Below, one piece after another: positions 9,665 through 17,623 of a stretch of DNA of 64,000 nt (positions are counted from its first letter, which is position 1; each line of letters starts with the position of its first letter). Position numbers and translations under genes: made by a program. The stretch lies in assembly GCF_019504385.1 (NCBI RefSeq), contig NZ_CP080590.1, positions 2,894,001 through 2,958,000 on the forward strand, in the 5' to 3' direction. The stretch comes from Devosia salina (GTDB lineage Bacteria; Pseudomonadota; Alphaproteobacteria; Rhizobiales; Devosiaceae). Below the pieces are notes generated by a model that did no database searches, was not told the origin of the DNA, and saw only the letters and a list, made by a program, of their open reading frames with translations.

Positions 9665-10564
9665 CTAGTGGATGGGATGGGTGGCAAACCACTCCACCAG
9701 ATGATCGATCAACGCCCGCACCTTGCCGGCCAGGTGCCGCCGATGCGGATAGACGGCCTGAAGCGTCTGCCCGGTCGGCAGGTAATTCGCCAGCACAGGC
9801 ACAAGCTCGCCCCGAATGACCGCCGGCTCGGCCAGATAGGAGGGCAATACGACAAATCCAAGACCCATGATGGCTGCCGTGCGCGCTGCCAGGGGCGAAT
9901 TGACGCGCAACGGCCCGCCCACGGGTACCGAGATGGTCTTGCCCTCCTCGGTGAAGCGCCAGTTCGACTGCCCCTGCAGGTTCACATCGACGATGCAGGG
10001 CAGATGGCGCAGATCCTCTGGGTGCCGGGGCGTCCCGACTCGGCTGATCAGCGACGGTGCACCGCCCACGACCACGTGCATATCGGCGATCTTGCGGGCA
10101 ATCAGCGAGGAATCGGCGAGCGTCGATATGCGCAGCGCCACATCGATCCCCTCGTCCACGAGGTCCACATAGCGGTCTTCGAGCCTGAGATCGAGCGTTA
10201 CCCTGGGATATTTGGCCAGGTATGCGAAGATGGCCGGTGCCAGCGTGCTCTCGCCAAAATTGCGCGGGGCGGACACTCTGAGCATGCCCCGCGGCTCGGT
10301 CTGCTGGTCCGCAATAGTGGCATCGAGATCGTCAAGTTGCTGCAACAGGCTCGATGCTTCGCGGTAATAGGCCTCACCCGCCTCGGTCAGGCTCAGCCGC
10401 CGCGTGGTGCGGTTCATCAGCCGGACCCCCAGATAGTCCTCGAGGTCCGTGACATATTTGCTGAGCAGCGCCTTCGAGCGGCCATGCTGGCGCGCCGCGG
10501 CGGAAAAGCCGCCAGCATCGAACACCTGCACAAAGGCACGGATGCGGGAAATATCCTGCGTCAT
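9665..10564 (-). CDS. LysR-family transcriptional regulator
   Basis: A 299-residue LTTR: N-terminal winged helix-turn-helix (about 1-60: ISRIRAFVQVFDAGGFSAAARQHGRSKALLSKYVTDLE in segments) and a periplasmic-binding-protein-like effector domain (about 90-295). Start ATG 10564 gives MTQDISRIRAFVQVF, matching the family; the frame stays open further upstream but without similarity. It resembles the subgroup regulating oxidoreductases and efflux. The downstream DUF1007-NicO gene begins nine bases after its stop, suggesting the metal transporter is its target or at least co-expressed. A divergent MarR-like gene starts at 10806, with a palindromic site between. Confidence 0.92.
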   Translation of the reverse strand: MTQDISRIRAFVQVFDAGGFSAAARQHGRSKALLSKYVTDLEDYLGVRLMNRTTRRLSLTEAGEAYYREASSLLQQLDDLDATIADQQTEPRGMLRVSAPRNFGESTLAPAIFAYLAKYPRVTLDLRLEDRYVDLVDEGIDVALRISTLADSSLIARKIADMHVVVGGAPSLISRVGTPRHPEDLRHLPCIVDVNLQGQSNWRFTEEGKTISVPVGGPLRVNSPLAARTAAIMGLGFVVLPSYLAEPAVIRGELVPVLANYLPTGQTLQAVYPHRRHLAGKVRALIDHLVEWFATHPIH

Positions 10565-10734
10565 GACGGGTCCGTTCGATCCGGAGCGCTTCCGGCAAAA
10601 GTGAGGTCCACCTTCACTTCGGAAACGGGTCTGAGACAAGGCACCCCGCCGTCCGATGACGCACGACGGACCGCCCGATATGGGGCCATGGACGCATAAC
10701 TCATCTGCACCGGGTGAACAACAACGCCCCTTGG

Positions 10735-10752
10735 TCGTTGAGCGATTAACGA
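10735..10752. promoter_or_regulatory. Candidate LysR-type operator
   Basis: TCGTT (10735-10739) and AACGA (10748-10752) form a dyad with the T-N11-A character of LTTR sites, located in the 241-bp divergent region between the lysR gene (start 10564) and the MarR-like gene (start 10806). The rest of this gap shows nothing distinctive. Confidence 0.35.
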
Positions 10753-10805
10753 TAGGATGGATGCCCAATCGACGGCGACAAGGAGATCGGACTATTTTCC
10801 CGCCT

Positions 10806-11228
10806 ATGTCCAGACCCTCTTCCCGCTCCGCGCTCTATCGGCTCATCGAAGCCGGTCAACTCGCGCACAAGGCGCTGCTGGTGCCCGTGGTCGAGAAGGG
10901 TCTCGAACCGGGCGACGATGCGGTGCTGTTCGTGCTCGGTCGTTCCGGCACCACCGAGGCCGAGTTGGCCGAGGAACTGGGACTGACTGCAGACATGCTG
11001 TCCGCCCGCATCGAACGCCTGGCCAGCCGCGATTTCATCACCCGCCAGGCCGTCGGCCCCGAACTCGAACCGGGCCTGGCACTGACCGAACGAGGGGTGC
11101 GCATCCGCAACGCCCTCGCGGATCACTGGGCGCAGCTCGAAGAGGCCCTGATGGGTGAGCTCAAGCCCAAGCAGCGCAAGAAGTTTGCCGAAGCGCTCGG
11201 CCGCTTCGTGGACCTGCTGCGCTTCTGA
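10806..11228 (+). CDS. MarR-like winged-helix DNA-binding protein
   Basis: A 140-residue protein with the MarR layout: N-terminal dimerisation helix, then a winged helix (TTEAELAEELGLTADMLSARIERLASRDFI, about 50-80) and a C-terminal helix rich in Lys/Glu (LKPKQRKKFAEALGRFVDLL). No ligand can be named. Start ATG 10806 is chosen because conserved sequence begins there; an AGGAG lies about 20 nt upstream, too far to be decisive, so the in-frame ATG at 10761 is an alternative. Confidence 0.7.
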   Translation: MSRPSSRSALYRLIEAGQLAHKALLVPVVEKGLEPGDDAVLFVLGRSGTTEAELAEELGLTADMLSARIERLASRDFITRQAVGPELEPGLALTERGVRIRNALADHWAQLEEALMGELKPKQRKKFAEALGRFVDLLRF

Positions 11229-11333
11229 TCACACGGCCGCTTTCCTTAAGGTTCTGTTCAGCTTGGGTTCATGCGCAATGCGCTTTTGTGGGGTCAAGGC
11301 ATCGATGCCACCCATAGGGAAAGGACCTCTCCC

Positions 11334-11798
11334 ATGACCCTCAGGAAAAAACTCATCACCGCCGGCCTTGCGACCATGGCCGTCATCGCCACCACCATGG
11401 CCGCCTCGGCTGCGCCGGCCGTTGCCTCCGGCAATGTCAATGTGCGCTCCGGCCCCGGCACCGGCTTCCGCGTGGTCGATACCCTGCGCCGCGGGGAAGT
11501 TGTCGACGTGCAATATTGCCGCGGCAGCTGGTGCTTCGTGGAAAAGCGCGGTCCGGATGGCTGGGTCTCGGCCAATTATCTGCGCAGCGGCCGCCCCAGC
11601 TGGGACGACGACTGGGATCACGGATGGGACGATGGCTGGAACCGCCCGCGCCCGCCTCGTCCCCCACATTGGGACCCGAACCCGCCACGCCCGCCGCATT
11701 GGGATCCGCACCCCCGCCCGCGGCCGAACTATCCCGGCAATTCGCACGGCAGCATCTGCTTCAACGGCCCCAACGGCTATTTCTGCATCGGCAACTGA
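11334..11798 (+). CDS. Secreted SH3_3-domain protein with Pro/Trp-rich tail
   Basis: Signal peptide at residues 1 to about 26 (LRKKLITAGLATMAVIATTM), then a bacterial SH3 domain with the diagnostic GNVNVRSGPGTGFRVVDTL stretch and closing GWVSANYLR strand (about 30-83). The C-terminal half is low complexity: acidic-Trp (WDDDWDHGWDDGW) followed by two PPRPPHWDP-type repeats and a final short segment with two Cys. Start ATG 11334 is preceded by AAGGA. Likely periplasmic or wall-associated; substrate unknown. A strong terminator follows directly. Confidence 0.78.
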   Translation: MTLRKKLITAGLATMAVIATTMAASAAPAVASGNVNVRSGPGTGFRVVDTLRRGEVVDVQYCRGSWCFVEKRGPDGWVSANYLRSGRPSWDDDWDHGWDDGWNRPRPPRPPHWDPNPPRPPHWDPHPRPRPNYPGNSHGSICFNGPNGYFCIGN

Positions 11799-11814
11799 GC
11801 GCCGACCATTCAGC

Positions 11815-11842
11815 AAACGCCGCCCTTCGGGGCGGCGTTTTT
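11815..11842. terminator. Rho-independent terminator
   Basis: AAACGCCGCCC, TTCG tetraloop, GGGCGGCGTT followed by TTT. It lies between the convergent SH3 and EamA genes and has T/A tracts on both sides, so it can serve both. Confidence 0.9.
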
Positions 11843-11852
11843 CATCGTTCTG

Positions 11853-12785
11853 TCAGCTGCCCAGCTCGCCGCCGGGTATTGCTTCTTCGGCAACCTTGGG
11901 CACGCGCCTACTGCGCTCGCGGGCCATCACCACCAGTCCCGCCGCCACAATGACGCCGGCACCGAACAGGGATACCGGATCAATCCATTGCCCGAAAACC
12001 ACAATGCTGAGCACGATGGCCCAGGGCAGTGAGAAATAGTTGAACGGCTGCAGGACGCTGGCCGGGGCCATGGTCAATGCGATCGTCATCAGCCCGTGGC
12101 CGGCGCAGGTGGTCGCCATCACCATCACGACCAGGGCGAAATCACCCCACCCCATGGGTTGCCAGAAGAACACGCCGACACCGCCCGAAAGGACCAGGCC
12201 AACCAGCGCCGCATAGGTCATGCTGGTCGCCGCGCTGTCGATGGCCGCCACCTTCCGGGTCACGACGATATAAAGCGCATAGAGCGAGGCCGAAGCCAGC
12301 GCAAAGCCGACGCCCCAGTCGAGCGGCACGCCCCCTGGCCGCATTATGATCAGCGCACCGACAAATCCCGCCAGCACTGCGGCAAAGCGGAACACGCCGA
12401 CCTGTTCGCCCAGGATGGGAATGGCAAACACCGTCACCAGCAGCGGATAGACGATGACAATGGCCTGCAATTCCCCCAGCGGCACCGATTTCAGCGCCAG
12501 CGCGAAAAACCAGATATCGGCCATCAGCAGCACGCCGCGCAGGATCTGCAGCCTGGGCGTGCGTGATCGCAGGGCCTGGCGCAATGGCGCCTGCCGCGCC
12601 ACCAGGAACAGCGCGAAGGCCGCAAAGCCCCAATAGCGCATCATGGTGATCTGAAACGGCGAATAGTCCTGCACCAGTATCTTGGCGATGGCGTCCTGAA
12701 CGCCGAAAACGCCGATGGTGATCAGGGTGAGTATGATGGCGCGCCCGACCTGGTCGGGACGCGAAGCACCGGCAATCGCGGACAT
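11853..12785 (-). CDS. EamA/DMT-family membrane transporter
   Basis: A 310-residue protein of ten predicted membrane helices made of two EamA repeats, the hallmark of drug/metabolite exporters. Typical features are the FGVQDAIAKIL first helix, PFQITMMRYWGFA, and the second-repeat LYALYIVVTRKVA and APASVLQPFNYFSLPWA segments. Start ATG 12785 (MSAIAG) chosen over an upstream in-frame start because the first helix follows directly. Substrate cannot be predicted. Basic tail at the C-terminus. Confidence 0.88.
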   Translation of the reverse strand: MSAIAGASRPDQVGRAIILTLITIGVFGVQDAIAKILVQDYSPFQITMMRYWGFAAFALFLVARQAPLRQALRSRTPRLQILRGVLLMADIWFFALALKSVPLGELQAIVIVYPLLVTVFAIPILGEQVGVFRFAAVLAGFVGALIIMRPGGVPLDWGVGFALASASLYALYIVVTRKVAAIDSAATSMTYAALVGLVLSGGVGVFFWQPMGWGDFALVVMVMATTCAGHGLMTIALTMAPASVLQPFNYFSLPWAIVLSIVVFGQWIDPVSLFGAGVIVAAGLVVMARERSRRVPKVAEEAIPGGELGS

Positions 12786-12804
12786 GGAAACACTCGAATC
12801 GAAA

Positions 12805-12827
12805 CGCCCCGCAAACCTGGCGGGGCG
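12805..12827 (-). terminator. Possible terminator upstream of the EamA gene
   Basis: CGCCCCGC (12805-12812) pairs with GCGGGGCG (12820-12827); on the minus strand it is followed by TTTCGATT. It lies downstream of the gene at 12878 and would separate that gene from the EamA gene. Confidence 0.45.
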
Positions 12828-12877
12828 CCTCAAACCTATGCGAACGCGCCCGGTTTGAAAATCGGGCCTTCGACCGC

Positions 12878-13198
12878 TCAGCTTTTTGACATGGCGGACT
12901 TGATCAGGCCGGCAATGGCGGTCAGCAAGCCGCCGCCAATCAGGCCGGTCGCTCCCTGGCCGGCCAAGGCCCCCAGGTCGAGAGATCCTGCCGAACCAGC
13001 CGCACCGGTGGCTGCACCCACCAGTGAATCCAGTCCGGGAATCATGCCGGCAAGCCAGGTTCCGGCAAGCCCCCCAATCGCACCGACAAGCGAATTGCCG
13101 GCTGTTCCGAGATTGAGCTGCTTTGCCAATTGGCCGATGACGTTGCCTCCGGCGCCGCCGGCGATCAACTGCACCAGAATGGGCACGATGACGTCCAT
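12878..13198 (-). CDS. Small Gly-rich protein of unknown function
   Basis: A 106-residue protein starting MDVIVPILVQLIAGG after a GGGGGA ribosome-binding site. It is dominated by Gly/Ala/Leu with repeated small-xxx-small spacing (GGAGGNVIGQL, GAIGGLAGTWLAGM), i.e. glycine-zipper-like amphipathic or membrane segments, and ends in a short Lys/Ser tail. Similar small proteins occur in many alphaproteobacteria without known function. I infer membrane association. Confidence 0.65.
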   Translation of the reverse strand: MDVIVPILVQLIAGGAGGNVIGQLAKQLNLGTAGNSLVGAIGGLAGTWLAGMIPGLDSLVGAATGAAGSAGSLDLGALAGQGATGLIGGGLLTAIAGLIKSAMSKS

Positions 13199-13342
13199 GC
13201 TAGTCCCCCTTCTTTTTGTGCGGAACCTCCCGCTCCGCAACGCTGTCAGGCTACGCTTGTTTCGGGGTGGGGCAAAGCCCCAAAGCCTGCTGCCAGGGAC
13301 TGTCAACCCGCTCGCCTATGCCCGGCTATCACGCAAGCCTGA

Positions 13343-13370
13343 TTGATGCCGCCCCCCGTTCCGGCCTATG
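13343..13370 (+). promoter_or_regulatory. Promoter upstream of the SDR-uvrC unit
   Basis: -35 TTGATG (13343-13348), 16-bp spacer, -10 CTATGG (13365-13370). The transcription start would fall at about 13378-13380, on or next to the ATG at 13380, suggesting a leaderless message; no Shine-Dalgarno is present. Confidence 0.45.
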
Positions 13371-13379
13371 GTCCGCCCG

Positions 13380-14168
13380 ATGTCCAAGACGAACAAATCC
13401 CTTTCGAATCGGCCCGCTTCGGTCGCCCTCGTCACCGGGGCTGGCGACCGCATCGGCGCGGCGATCGCATCGGCGCTCGCACGGGCGGGCCACGGTGTCA
13501 TTATCCACTATCGTTCGGATGCCGAAGGCGCCCGGGCACTGCGGTCTCGCATCCGCGCCGAGGGAGGCCGGGCCGAAATCCTGAAGGCAGATCTGGCGAG
13601 CCGGGCCCAGCGCAGGACGCTGGTCGCGCGCGCCGCGGCACTGCTCGGCCCGCTCACCGTCCTTGTCAACAACGCCTCGACTTTCGAACCGGATAGCGCC
13701 CAGGATATCGACGAAACCCTGTGGGACGCGCACTTCGCCGTGCACGCCGAAGCGCCGGTCTTTCTTGCCCGCGACTTCGCCGCCCAGCTTCCGGCCAACG
13801 TCAACGGCAATATCGTCAATATCATCGACGAGCGCGTGCTGAGCCCAAGCCCGGCTTATTTCAGCTATTTTCTCTCCAAGGCCGCCCTCTGGACCGCCAC
13901 CCAGACGCTGGCGCAATCGCTGGCGCCGGCCATCCGCGTCAATGCCATCGGCCCCGGCCCGGTCCTGCCCCATGCGCGCCAGTCTCAGGCCGAGTTCGAT
14001 CAATCTGTCGACAACCTGCCGCTCAAGCGGCATGCCGACCCCGAGGCCATCGCCCAGGGGGTCCTCAACATCCTTTCAATGCCCTCCTTCACAGGCCAGA
14101 TGCTGGCTCTCGATGGCGGCCAGCATCTGAGCTACCCCGCCCGTCGCGGGCCCACGCCACGATCATGA
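13380..14168 (+). CDS. SDR oxidoreductase resembling pteridine reductase / FolM
   Basis: A classical short-chain dehydrogenase of about 262 residues. The nucleotide motif is TGAGDRIG, the TGxxxRxG variant found in NADPH-dependent pteridine reductases rather than the usual TGxxxGxG. NNAS follows. The catalytic set is Asp-(13)-Tyr-(4)-Lys (IIDERV...YFLSK), i.e. Asp in place of the usual Ser, with the spacing of the PTR1 triad. Family knowledge therefore points to reduction of dihydropteridines (dihydromonapterin or dihydrofolate); the substrate here is inference. ATG 13380 is preferred because of the promoter position; ATG 13368 is in frame. Its stop overlaps the uvrC start by four bases (ATGA), so the two are translationally coupled. 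Confidence 0.8.
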   Translation: MSKTNKSLSNRPASVALVTGAGDRIGAAIASALARAGHGVIIHYRSDAEGARALRSRIRAEGGRAEILKADLASRAQRRTLVARAAALLGPLTVLVNNASTFEPDSAQDIDETLWDAHFAVHAEAPVFLARDFAAQLPANVNGNIVNIIDERVLSPSPAYFSYFLSKAALWTATQTLAQSLAPAIRVNAIGPGPVLPHARQSQAEFDQSVDNLPLKRHADPEAIAQGVLNILSMPSFTGQMLALDGGQHLSYPARRGPTPRS

Positions 14169-16048
14169 CCGAGACCACCGCCTCGCCCCCCTCCGGCCCG
14201 GAGGTCATCCGCGCTTTCGTCCGCACCCTCCCCGCGGCCCCCGGCGTCTATCGTATGCTCGATGCCGAAGGTGGCGTGATCTATGTGGGCAAGGCGCGCA
14301 GCCTCAAGGCGCGTGTCACCAATTACACCCGCCCTGAGGGCCTGCCGGTCCGCATCCAGCGCATGATCGCCGCGACCGTCTCAATGGAATTCGTGCGCAC
14401 CGAGACCGAATCCGAAGCGCTGCTGCTCGAAGCCAACCTCATCAAGCGGATGAAGCCGCGCTTCAACGTCCTGCTGCGCGACGACAAGAGCTTTCCCTAT
14501 ATCCTGATCGCCACCGACCACGAGGCACCCGAACTCACCAAGCATCGCGGCTCGCGCCGGCGCCAGGGCCACTATTTCGGCCCCTTTGCCTCTGCGGTCG
14601 CCGTCAGCCGCACCATTGCCAGCCTGCAAAAGGCCTTCCTCTTGCGCAATTGCTCGGACAGCTTCTACGCCGCCCGCACCCGCCCGTGCCTGCAATACCA
14701 GATCAAGCGCTGCGCCGGTCCCTGCACCCGCGAGATCAGCCTGGAAGGCTATGCCGAGCTGGTCGAAGACGCCCGCCAGTTTCTGTCTGGAAAATCCGAC
14801 GCCGTGCGCAGTCATCTCCAGGCCGACATGAACAAGGCCGCCGAGGACCTCGATTTCGAGCGCGCCGCCCTGATCCGCGACCGTCTCTCTGCTCTGGCCC
14901 TTGTCCAGTCCCAGGGTGACGCAACGGCCCGCTCGGTGGAAGAAGCCGACGTCTTCGCCATCCACCACGAGGGCGGGCAGTTCTGCGTACAGGTCTTCTT
15001 CTTCCGAGCCTTCCAGAACTGGGGCAATCATGCCTTCCGCCCCAAGGCCGATGACAGTCTCACCGATGCCGAAGTGCTCGAGGCCTTCATCGTGCAGTTC
15101 TACGAGGATCGCACGCCGCCCAGGCTCGTTCTCCTGAGCCACGAGATGACCGAACCGACGCTGATCGAGGAAGCGCTCTCCTCGCGCGCAGGTCGCAAGG
15201 TCCGCATCGAGGTGCCCCAGCGCGGCGAAAAGCGCGACTTGGTCAATCACGCCCTCAACAACGCCCGCGAAGCCCTTGGTCGCCAGCTGGCCGAAGGCGC
15301 GTCCAACCGCACCCTGCTTGAAGGCGTGGCCGAGACCTTCGGCCTCGAAGACGTGCCGCGCCGCATCGAGGTCTATGACAACTCGCACATTTCCGGCACC
15401 AACATGGTCGGCGCCATGGTCGTTGCGGGCGAGGAAGGCTTCTCCAAGAAGCACTACCGCACCTTCAACATCAAGTCGGACATCTCCGCCGGCGACGATT
15501 TCGGCATGATGCGCGAAGTGCTGACGCGCCGCTTCTCGCGCCTCGCCACCGAAAGCGAAACCGACGCCGAAGACGAGCAGACCGGCATGCCCGATTGGCC
15601 CGACGTGGTTTTCATCGACGGGGGCGCCGGCCAGCTCAATGCCGTGCGCGAGGTCATTGCCGAACTGAACCTGCCACGCGAAGTGACCTTCATCGGCATC
15701 GCCAAGGGTGAAGAGCGCGACGCGGGCCGCGAAAAGTTCTTCATGGAAGGCAAGGACGCCTTCATGCTGCCGCACCGCGATCCTGTTCTCTACTATGTCC
15801 AGCGCCTGCGCGACGAAGCCCACCGCTTCGCCATCGGCACCCACCGCGCCCGCCGCAAAAAGGACGTGGTCAAGAATCCGCTCGACGAGATCGAGGGCAT
15901 CGGCCCGGCCCGCAAGCGCGCCCTGCTCCACCATTTCGGCTCCGCCAAGGCCGTCTCCCGCGCCTCCCTCGCCGACCTCGAAGCCGTGCCGACGATCTCC
16001 AAGGCCATGGCGCAGCTGATCTACGATCATTTCAACCGCAGCGGCTGA
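14165..16048 (+). CDS. uvrC: UvrABC excinuclease subunit C
   Basis: Makes the dual incisions of nucleotide excision repair. The 627-residue sequence has the N-terminal GIY-YIG nuclease domain (GVYRMLDAEGGVIYVGKARSLKARV, about 25-50), a Cys-containing segment (RPCLQYQIKRCAGPC), a UVR domain (DLDFERAALIRDRL), the C-terminal RNase H-like endonuclease domain (IEVYDNSHISGTNMVGAMV; FIDGGAGQLN) and terminal helix-hairpin-helix repeats (IEGIGPARKRALLHHFGS). Start ATG 14165 overlaps the SDR stop; the frame is open far upstream but that part has no similarity. In many relatives pgsA follows directly; here it is 6.5 kb away. Confidence 0.98.
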   Translation: MTETTASPPSGPEVIRAFVRTLPAAPGVYRMLDAEGGVIYVGKARSLKARVTNYTRPEGLPVRIQRMIAATVSMEFVRTETESEALLLEANLIKRMKPRFNVLLRDDKSFPYILIATDHEAPELTKHRGSRRRQGHYFGPFASAVAVSRTIASLQKAFLLRNCSDSFYAARTRPCLQYQIKRCAGPCTREISLEGYAELVEDARQFLSGKSDAVRSHLQADMNKAAEDLDFERAALIRDRLSALALVQSQGDATARSVEEADVFAIHHEGGQFCVQVFFFRAFQNWGNHAFRPKADDSLTDAEVLEAFIVQFYEDRTPPRLVLLSHEMTEPTLIEEALSSRAGRKVRIEVPQRGEKRDLVNHALNNAREALGRQLAEGASNRTLLEGVAETFGLEDVPRRIEVYDNSHISGTNMVGAMVVAGEEGFSKKHYRTFNIKSDISAGDDFGMMREVLTRRFSRLATESETDAEDEQTGMPDWPDVVFIDGGAGQLNAVREVIAELNLPREVTFIGIAKGEERDAGREKFFMEGKDAFMLPHRDPVLYYVQRLRDEAHRFAIGTHRARRKKDVVKNPLDEIEGIGPARKRALLHHFGSAKAVSRASLADLEAVPTISKAMAQLIYDHFNRSG

Positions 16049-16112
16049 TGCCGGGCTGGCTCTAGCGCATTGAAAGGCCTACACTCTCTCCGCTCCAGGG
16101 GAGGAGGTCACG

Positions 16113-17123
16113 ATGTTGCATGCAGTTCCTGTCGAGGATCGGCCCGCGCTCGAACCCGGAGTCGTTGCCGCCAGTGTCTACGCCAATGGCCAGCGCCTGG
16201 CCGATATCGATGTTGATGACGCCGGCGCTTGGGCGACCCGCCCCGGCCACGTCGTCTGGATCGGCCTTCTGGAACCCAGCGAAGCACTTCTTGCCCGTGT
16301 TCAGAGGCAGTTCGGCCTGCATGAACTGGCCATCGAGGATGCCCGCAAGGCTCATCAGCGGCCCAAACTCGAGCAATATGGCGACTGCGTCTTCATTGTG
16401 GCGCGCACCGCCCACATGGTCGATGGCCGCATCAGCTTCGGCGAAACGCATATCTTCGTGGGCAAGGGCTACATCGTCTCGGTCCGGCATGGCGCCTCGA
16501 CTTCCTATGCCCCCGTGCGCCAGCGCGCTGAATCCTGCCCCACGGTCCTGTCGCATGGCGAGGACTACATCCTCTATGCCCTGCTCGACTTCATCGTCGA
16601 CAACTACATGCCGGTGCTCGAAACGGTGAACGCCGAAGTCGAAGAGGTGGAAGACAAGGTCGTGGCCGGTGAACTGGGCCAGTCCGAGGTCATGCGCCTC
16701 TACATGCTGCGTCGCGACCTACTGCGCCTGCGCAACGCCGCTTCGGCCCTGGTCGACGTCTGCCGCCGGGTGCAGCGGGTCGAAGTCCGGCCCATCGAAG
16801 CCTCCATGCAACCCCTCTTCCGCGACGTCACCGACCATATCCATCGTGTCCAGGACGAGATCGACGCTCTGCGCGAAGTGCTGGCCTTCGCCTTTGAAGC
16901 CTCGATGATGGCGGGGCAAGTGCAGCAGACCCACATTTCGCGCCGCCTCGCCGCCTGGGCGGCCATTCTGGCTGTCCCCACCGCCGTCGCCGGCATCTAC
17001 GGCATGAATTTCGAGTTCATGCCCGAGCTCAAGTGGCAATACGGCTACGTCGTTGTTCTCGGGGCCGTCACCACCATCTGCCTCACCCTCTACTATCGCC
17101 TGCGCAAAAGCGGCTGGCTCTAA
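16113..17123 (+). CDS. corA: CorA-type magnesium/divalent cation transporter
   Basis: Inner-membrane channel for Mg2+ (also Co2+/Ni2+ in the family). 336 residues: large cytoplasmic N-terminal domain with the HELAIEDARKAHQRPKLEQYGD signature, long coiled-coil stalk, and two C-terminal membrane helices with the diagnostic YGMN motif in the first loop (GIYGMNFEFMPEL). A very strong ribosome-binding site (GGGGAGGAGG) precedes ATG 16113. The 64-bp gap after uvrC holds no clear terminator. Confidence 0.95.
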   Translation: MLHAVPVEDRPALEPGVVAASVYANGQRLADIDVDDAGAWATRPGHVVWIGLLEPSEALLARVQRQFGLHELAIEDARKAHQRPKLEQYGDCVFIVARTAHMVDGRISFGETHIFVGKGYIVSVRHGASTSYAPVRQRAESCPTVLSHGEDYILYALLDFIVDNYMPVLETVNAEVEEVEDKVVAGELGQSEVMRLYMLRRDLLRLRNAASALVDVCRRVQRVEVRPIEASMQPLFRDVTDHIHRVQDEIDALREVLAFAFEASMMAGQVQQTHISRRLAAWAAILAVPTAVAGIYGMNFEFMPELKWQYGYVVVLGAVTTICLTLYYRLRKSGWL

Positions 17124-17206
17124 CGATCCTTCGTCCACCATCGAAAAAGTGTCGAACCTGCCAGGTCTCGTTCGTCGCTCTGGCATCCCCCACAGGAGAG
17201 ATACCG

Positions 17207-17560
17207 ATGAAATTCATCACCATGGTCAAGACGCTCAATCCCGAAGTGGCCACCAATCCGCCTGCCGAACTGATGGGCGCGATCGTCCAGCTCGGCATGG
17301 AGGCCGGCGCCAAGATGACCGAGACCGGCGGCATGGCTCTGGCCGGCACCGTCACCACCCGCAAGGGCCAGATGGTCACCGATGGTCCCTTTGCCGAGGC
17401 CAAGGAAATGGTCGGCGGCTACGCGGTCTACGAGCTCGACAGCGACGCCGAAATCGTCAACTGGACGGAGCGCTTTGTCGACCTGCACCGGAAGTACTGG
17501 CCCGAATGGGACGGCGAGGTGACCATCCTGCAGCTCCAGCAGTTCAACATGGCCGGCTGA
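17207..17560 (+). CDS. YCII-related (YciI family) protein
   Basis: A 117-residue single-domain protein with the YCII dimeric alpha/beta fold: starts MKFITMVKTLN, has the conserved TDGPFAEAKEMVGGYAVYEL segment found in the COG3795 subgroup, which contains relatives of sigma-factor-associated proteins. Function is unknown; the fold resembles muconolactone isomerase. Start ATG 17207 is fixed by AGGAGA seven bases upstream. A second YCII protein is at 34728. Confidence 0.88.
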   Translation: MKFITMVKTLNPEVATNPPAELMGAIVQLGMEAGAKMTETGGMALAGTVTTRKGQMVTDGPFAEAKEMVGGYAVYELDSDAEIVNWTERFVDLHRKYWPEWDGEVTILQLQQFNMAG

Positions 17561-17623
17561 GCGTAAAGCCGCACACATAACGAAGAATCGGCTAGCTTCC
17601 CTGTCCCAAGGGGAGCGCCACCG

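Noticed and set aside
8327..10699. A 790-codon open frame on the plus strand
   Set aside because: It is antisense to the DUF1007-NicO and LysR genes, has no start signal and reads as His/Arg/Gln-rich low-complexity sequence; such frames arise from GC-rich third positions.
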